The position numbers were made by a program, and so were the translations under genes. The notes under the pieces were generated by a model that was not told the DNA's origin, searched no databases, and worked only from the letters and a program-made list of their open reading frames with translations. A stretch of 64,000 nucleotides of DNA, from the NCBI GenBank assembly GCA_947169885.1, contig CAMVRM010000007.1:1-64000 (forward strand), written 5' to 3'. Below, piece after piece: positions 60,596 through 64,000 of the stretch. The stretch comes from an uncultured Ruminococcus sp. (GTDB lineage Bacteria > Bacillota > Clostridia > Oscillospirales > Ruminococcaceae). Positions within the stretch are counted from its first letter, which is position 1. Each line of letters opens with the position of its first letter.

Positions 60596-62074
60596 ATGAA
60601 AAACAAAAAACTTGCGGCGGCTGTGCTTGCTTTCGCACTTGCGGCGGCTTCCTGCGGTACGGTGGCCGAGGATAAAAACGATAATCCCAACTCCTCACCG
60701 AAAACGACCGAATTAACGTCCGTTGCCGACAGACATCCCGAGACAACAACAGCAGAAACAGCCGCTTCAAAAGCCGACACTACCACGTCAAAAGCCAAAA
60801 CGACCACGAAAAAAGCTGAAACGTCCGTTTCCGAAAAGACCGAACCGACTGTGACGACCTCTGCCGCCAAACCTGACGATGCAGACTTCACGCCTTACAC
60901 CGATGTCACGCCGTTAATGACAAACGATGAGTTCACAAATGCCGTCACTCAATACACCTGCGACCTTTACCGTCAGACGGCGCTCATGAACGCAGGCTCG
61001 GGAGACGGTGCGCTCGCAGGGAAAAATGACCTTGTTTCGGGGCTGTCGGCGATGCTCGCTTTCGGCATGACCGCAAACGGCATGGCAGGCGAAACGCTCG
61101 ACCAGCTCCTCGGCACGATGAACGGCATAAGTCTTGAAACGCTCAATTCCGAGTGTAGTTCGCTTATGGACAAAACGGATACCGACAATTCGGTCATCAA
61201 CATCGCAAACGGCATCTGGATAAACAGCAGCAACAGAATGGCAGAAGTCAAACAGAGTTTTCTTGACACTTGCAGTTCAACTTTCAGATCGTCGGCGGCT
61301 TTCAAGCCTTTCGATGACGGCACAAAGGACGAGATAAATTCATGGGTCAATGAGCAGACTCACGGCATGATCCCAAAGGTCTTGGAAAATTTTGATGATG
61401 GACAGCTTATGTCGCTTATCAACTGCATCTGCTTTGAGGACACATGGGCAGATCAGTTTGATGATCATCAGCTGTCTGACGGCGTTTTCCATGCGGCTGA
61501 CGGCAGTGAACAGCCCTGCACGATGCTCTGCGGAAATTCAAACGGCTATTTCAACAACGAGTTCGCCGAAGGTTTCACGAAGAGTTATTCCAACCGTGAT
61601 TACTACTTTGCGGCTATGCTCCCGAAAGAGGGCGTTTCGGTCGGGCAGGCGATAAACAGCCTGTCAGCGGAAAGCGTGTCCGATTTTCTGTACAGATGTG
61701 ACAGATGTGTAGAAGTGATTTTCAAGATACCCGAGTTCACATATGATTATTCGAGTTCTCTGACCGATGCGATGAAAGCACTCGGCTGTACAAAGGCATT
61801 TGACAGTGTTATGGGCGGCGACTTCTCCAACATGGCTGAATATGACCCTGCAGTTATTGTTTACATTTCAAGTGCGCTCCAGAAAACACACATCGAGTTC
61901 GACCGCTACGGAACAAAGGCGGCAGCCGCAACTGCGGTAAATGTCGCAACAGGCGTTTCTGCAATTCCGAAGTCGAAAGTGATGATTTTTGACCGCCCGT
62001 TTCTCTACATGATCGTACACAGAACAGAGAACGGCGATTACCCCGTGTTCATCGGAACGGTGAACGAAATTTAA
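60596..62074 (+). CDS. Serpin-family lipoprotein
   Basis: A 492-residue serine protease inhibitor of serpin fold. The signal peptide ends at a lipobox-like AASC (Cys20), followed by a Thr/Lys/Ala-rich linker (~25-90). The serpin body has INSWVNEQTHGMIPKVL and the C-terminal FDRPFLYMIVHRTENGDYPVFIGTV. The reactive loop hinge is RYGTKAAAATA, as in inhibitory serpins. Aligned from the hinge or from the C-terminal DRPF, P1 falls within ATGVSAIPKS, where small and aliphatic residues suggest elastase- or subtilisin-like targets. It is anchored outside the cell. The start at 60596 follows AAGGAGG. Confidence 0.9.
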   Translation: MKNKKLAAAVLAFALAAASCGTVAEDKNDNPNSSPKTTELTSVADRHPETTTAETAASKADTTTSKAKTTTKKAETSVSEKTEPTVTTSAAKPDDADFTPYTDVTPLMTNDEFTNAVTQYTCDLYRQTALMNAGSGDGALAGKNDLVSGLSAMLAFGMTANGMAGETLDQLLGTMNGISLETLNSECSSLMDKTDTDNSVINIANGIWINSSNRMAEVKQSFLDTCSSTFRSSAAFKPFDDGTKDEINSWVNEQTHGMIPKVLENFDDGQLMSLINCICFEDTWADQFDDHQLSDGVFHAADGSEQPCTMLCGNSNGYFNNEFAEGFTKSYSNRDYYFAAMLPKEGVSVGQAINSLSAESVSDFLYRCDRCVEVIFKIPEFTYDYSSSLTDAMKALGCTKAFDSVMGGDFSNMAEYDPAVIVYISSALQKTHIEFDRYGTKAAAATAVNVATGVSAIPKSKVMIFDRPFLYMIVHRTENGDYPVFIGTVNEI

Positions 62075-62083
62075 CAAAAGATA

Positions 62084-62126
62084 ACAGACACTCGGACGGA
62101 AAAAAGTCTGAGTGTCTGTTTTTTTG
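62084..62126 (+). terminator. Terminator after the serpin gene
   Basis: ACAGACACTC pairs with GAGTGTCTGT (plus an inner GAC/GTC) and is followed by seven Ts. It lies between convergent genes. Confidence 0.92.
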
Positions 62127-62127
62127 G

Positions 62128-63210
62128 TCAGTTGAAAGATATTTTCATGAGGTTTTTCTCGCCGAAAGTAAATTCTGTCTTGTGCGACATCTTCTTAACG
62201 ATCTTCGCCGAGAGCGGGTCGCCGTCAGTCAGCGGATCAAATCTCTTTCCGCCGTAAGACATGGACATTTCGGTCATTCCGCTTGCTTCCGAGTACTCGA
62301 TCACAACGCTTACCGGCAGTGTTTCAGCGTTCGGCATGATGTTCTGCACCGCAAGTTCCTCAAAGCACAGCTGAATGTTGCGGACAGTCTTTTCGTTAAG
62401 CAGATTTTTGTGACCGAAGTTCTCGATCTGCGACACAAATCCAACAAAGTCAGCGTCTGCCGAGGTTATCTCGAAGGTCAGCTGTTTGAGCCGCTTGATG
62501 AAGATGCGTGTCTTTTCCTTCTGCGGCGACTCGAATATCTGTTCGGGCGTGCCTTCCTCATAGATGCCGCCCTCGTCCATATAGAATACCCTTGTCGAAA
62601 CGTCTCTTGCGAACTTCATTTCGTGGGTCACAATCATCATTGTCATGCCCTCTTTCGCAAGCGAACGTATTACCGACAGAACTTCTCCGACCATTGTCGG
62701 GTCAAGCGCCGAAGTCGGCTCGTCAAAGAGCAGTATCTCGGGCTTCATTGCGATAGCACGGGCAATAGCCACACGCTGTTTCTGACCGCCCGAAAGCTCA
62801 TCGGGGAAGTTGTAAGCCTTTTCAGCAAGACCAACTCTCCTCAGCAGTTCCATGCCCTCCTTAAAAGCCTCGTCTTTCGGCTTTTTCAGAAGCTTAACGG
62901 GTGCTGCCGTCACATTCCCGATGATATTCAGGTTCGAGAACAGGTTGAACGACTGGAACACCATTCCCATTTTCTGCCGCACCTTTGAGATGTTGCACTT
63001 GGGGTCTGTTATCACCTCGCCGTCAACAGTGACCTTTCCCGAGGTGGGGTATTCCAGCTGGTTCAGACACCTCAGAAGTGTTGATTTTCCCGTGCCTGAC
63101 GGTCCTATCACCGAGATAACGTCCCCCTTGTTGATCTCGACCGTAACATCTTCAAGCGGCGTAACATTGGGATATTCCTTGCGAAGATGCTCTATCTTTA
63201 TCATGCTCAT
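62128..63210 (-). CDS. Amino-acid ABC transporter ATPase with extra C-terminal GHKL-like domain
   Basis: Residues 1-~240 are a GlnQ-type ATPase with Walker [10 protein letters not shown] (36-44), Q-loop FQSFNLF, signature LSGGQKQR, Walker [13 protein letters not shown] and H-loop THE. Such proteins end near 245, but this one continues to 360. The added ~115 residues look like an RsbW/HATPase fold: [14 protein letters not shown] resembles an N-box (E-x-x-x-N), then a strand pair and [12 protein letters not shown]. The usual Asp of the DxG box is replaced (SYGG), so ATP binding there is doubtful. Its start follows the AAGGAGG that lies at the end of the permease gene. Confidence 0.85.
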   Translation of the reverse strand: MSMIKIEHLRKEYPNVTPLEDVTVEINKGDVISVIGPSGTGKSTLLRCLNQLEYPTSGKVTVDGEVITDPKCNISKVRQKMGMVFQSFNLFSNLNIIGNVTAAPVKLLKKPKDEAFKEGMELLRRVGLAEKAYNFPDELSGGQKQRVAIARAIAMKPEILLFDEPTSALDPTMVGEVLSVIRSLAKEGMTMMIVTHEMKFARDVSTRVFYMDEGGIYEEGTPEQIFESPQKEKTRIFIKRLKQLTFEITSADADFVGFVSQIENFGHKNLLNEKTVRNIQLCFEELAVQNIMPNAETLPVSVVIEYSEASGMTEMSMSYGGKRFDPLTDGDPLSAKIVKKMSHKTEFTFGEKNLMKISFN

Positions 63211-63212
63211 TT

Positions 63213-64000
63213 TTATGCCGCCTCCTTTGAACTGCGCTTTCTCTTTTTCGGGTCTATCTTTTTAAGAACGAGTTTCAGGATAAGCGACAGTATCCACGCA
63301 AGCGCAAAATAGATGATAGCCGTCACGATAAGAGGGAAGAACGCTTCATAAGTGCGGCTTCTGATTATGTCGCTCATTTTCGTCAGGTCTTGTATAGCGA
63401 TGTAGCCCACGACTGACGTGCCTTTGAGCAGTGTGATTATCTCGCCGTTATAGACGGGCAGGAAACGCACTGCCGCCTGCGGGAAGATGAACTTGAAGAA
63501 CGCCTGATTCTCGGTGTAGCCCAGAGCGAGCGCCGCTTCACGCTGACCGCCGTCAATGCTCTCGATGCCCGAACGCATTATCTCCGAAGTGTATGCCGCA
63601 AAGTTCAGCGTGAAACCGATTATTGCGACCCACACCGCCGAAATGCCCGACTTGCCGAAGATGACGTAATAAAGTATCATGAGCAGAACGACCATTGGCG
63701 TGCCCTGCAAAAGTTTTACGTAAATGTTCGAGATGATGTTCGCAAGCTTAGATTCGGTGCGCCTGAACATACAGATAAGGAACGAAAGCACACTTCCGAA
63801 AATTATCGTCATTATCGTGATAAAGCAGGTGGTCTTGACGCCCTCGATTATCAGCTTGTACCTGTCCTCACGGATAAAGTTCTTCTTAAAGCTCTCTTTC
63901 AGCTCGCTGATGAAGGTTTTCTTTTCATCAGTTTCGCCTGCCGAAGCGGCGCTCTGCTGAGTGTCAAGGTCTTTTCTTACTACCGCAACGGCGTTCGTGG
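63213..64000 (-). CDS. Amino-acid ABC transporter, binding-domain/permease fusion (partial)
   Basis: The track lists a 199-residue ORF from 63812, but the frame stays open through 64000, so the gene is cut by the window edge. The visible upstream part reads [15 protein letters not shown], a sequence like the end of a periplasmic binding domain, then a Glu/Lys linker and the permease. The permease has five helices and the ATPase-contact EAA loop [30 protein letters not shown]. ATPase gene follows after 2 nt. Whether a signal peptide starts the fusion lies outside the window. Confidence 0.85.
   Translation of the reverse strand, partial: TNAVAVVRKDLDTQQSAASAGETDEKKTFISELKESFKKNFIREDRYKLIIEGVKTTCFITIMTIIFGSVLSFLICMFRRTESKLANIISNIYVKLLQGTPMVVLLMILYYVIFGKSGISAVWVAIIGFTLNFAAYTSEIMRSGIESIDGGQREAALALGYTENQAFFKFIFPQAAVRFLPVYNGEIITLLKGTSVVGYIAIQDLTKMSDIIRSRTYEAFFPLIVTAIIYFALAWILSLILKLVLKKIDPKKRKRSSKEAA

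Overview
The window reads as a chromosomal stretch of an anaerobic, spore-lineage Clostridia genome, most likely a fibrolytic Ruminococcus or close Oscillospiraceae relative. This is inferred from gene content, not from a database match. The indicators are a PPi-type phosphofructokinase, a SCIFF peptide with its radical-SAM maturase, GerW/YtfJ, scpAB followed by a DUF2953 gene, a C4-zinc L28, DUF1540 and DUF3737 proteins, a GH67 alpha-glucuronidase, ThyX, a serpin and rubredoxin. Most genes are housekeeping. No rRNA, tRNA, IS element, prophage or CRISPR array was seen.

Layout. 0.1-3.5 kb (minus): PPi-PFK flanked by inverted heptamer arrays, a small DUF2325 gene behind DtxR-like operators, a DnaD-like protein with a repetitive tail, and rpmB. 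3.7-10.5 kb (plus): M50 protease, scpA with a large 16-residue repeat extension, scpB, DUF2953, gerW, dacF, a tandem intergenic duplication, rluB. 10.7-14.2 kb: a biotin-dependent transcarboxylase/decarboxylase-like cluster (carboxyltransferase, zinc ribbon, biotin carrier, OadA-like). 14.2-18.8 kb (minus): DUF3737, polysaccharide deacetylase, ispD, prs, aldo/keto reductase. 19-24.8 kb: ylxM-ffh-Imm17-like-rpsP-khpA, two half-size TauE proteins, ruvX (minus), pheA, ispF.

24.9-35.3 kb: a VOC protein, an unknown helical protein, a LacI regulator plus a lone sugar-binding lipoprotein with matching operators, thyX, a DJ-1 protein, 5-FTHF ligase, mltG, U32 peptidase, a tyrosine recombinase and a STAS protein. 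35.5-45.3 kb: SdpI-like protein, rubredoxin, thioredoxin, signal peptidase, rbgA, rnhB, yraN, thrC, DUF1540, a metallophosphoesterase, tig-clpP-clpX. 45.3-47.6 kb (minus): the SCIFF locus. 47.7-50.8 kb: a Ser-rich surface protein and an HTH regulator. 51.3-56.9 kb: a xylan side-chain locus (GH67, AraC regulator, SGNH esterase) and a carbonic anhydrase. 56.9-60.3 kb (minus): a DHHW lipoprotein and an HD-GYP membrane protein. 60.6 kb to the end: a serpin, then an amino-acid ABC transporter whose ATPase carries an extra GHKL-like domain and whose permease is fused to a binding domain running off the window.

The most unusual signals are the ScpA repeat extension (48-nt units), the ABC ATPase with a C-terminal RsbW-like domain, the intrinsic terminator between SCIFF and its maturase (one of at least five terminators placed directly against a downstream gene's ribosome-binding site), the DtxR-like double operator of the DUF2325 gene, and the structured intergenic segment before GH67. 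Nearly all promoters recognised have a 17-nt spacer and near-consensus SigA boxes.
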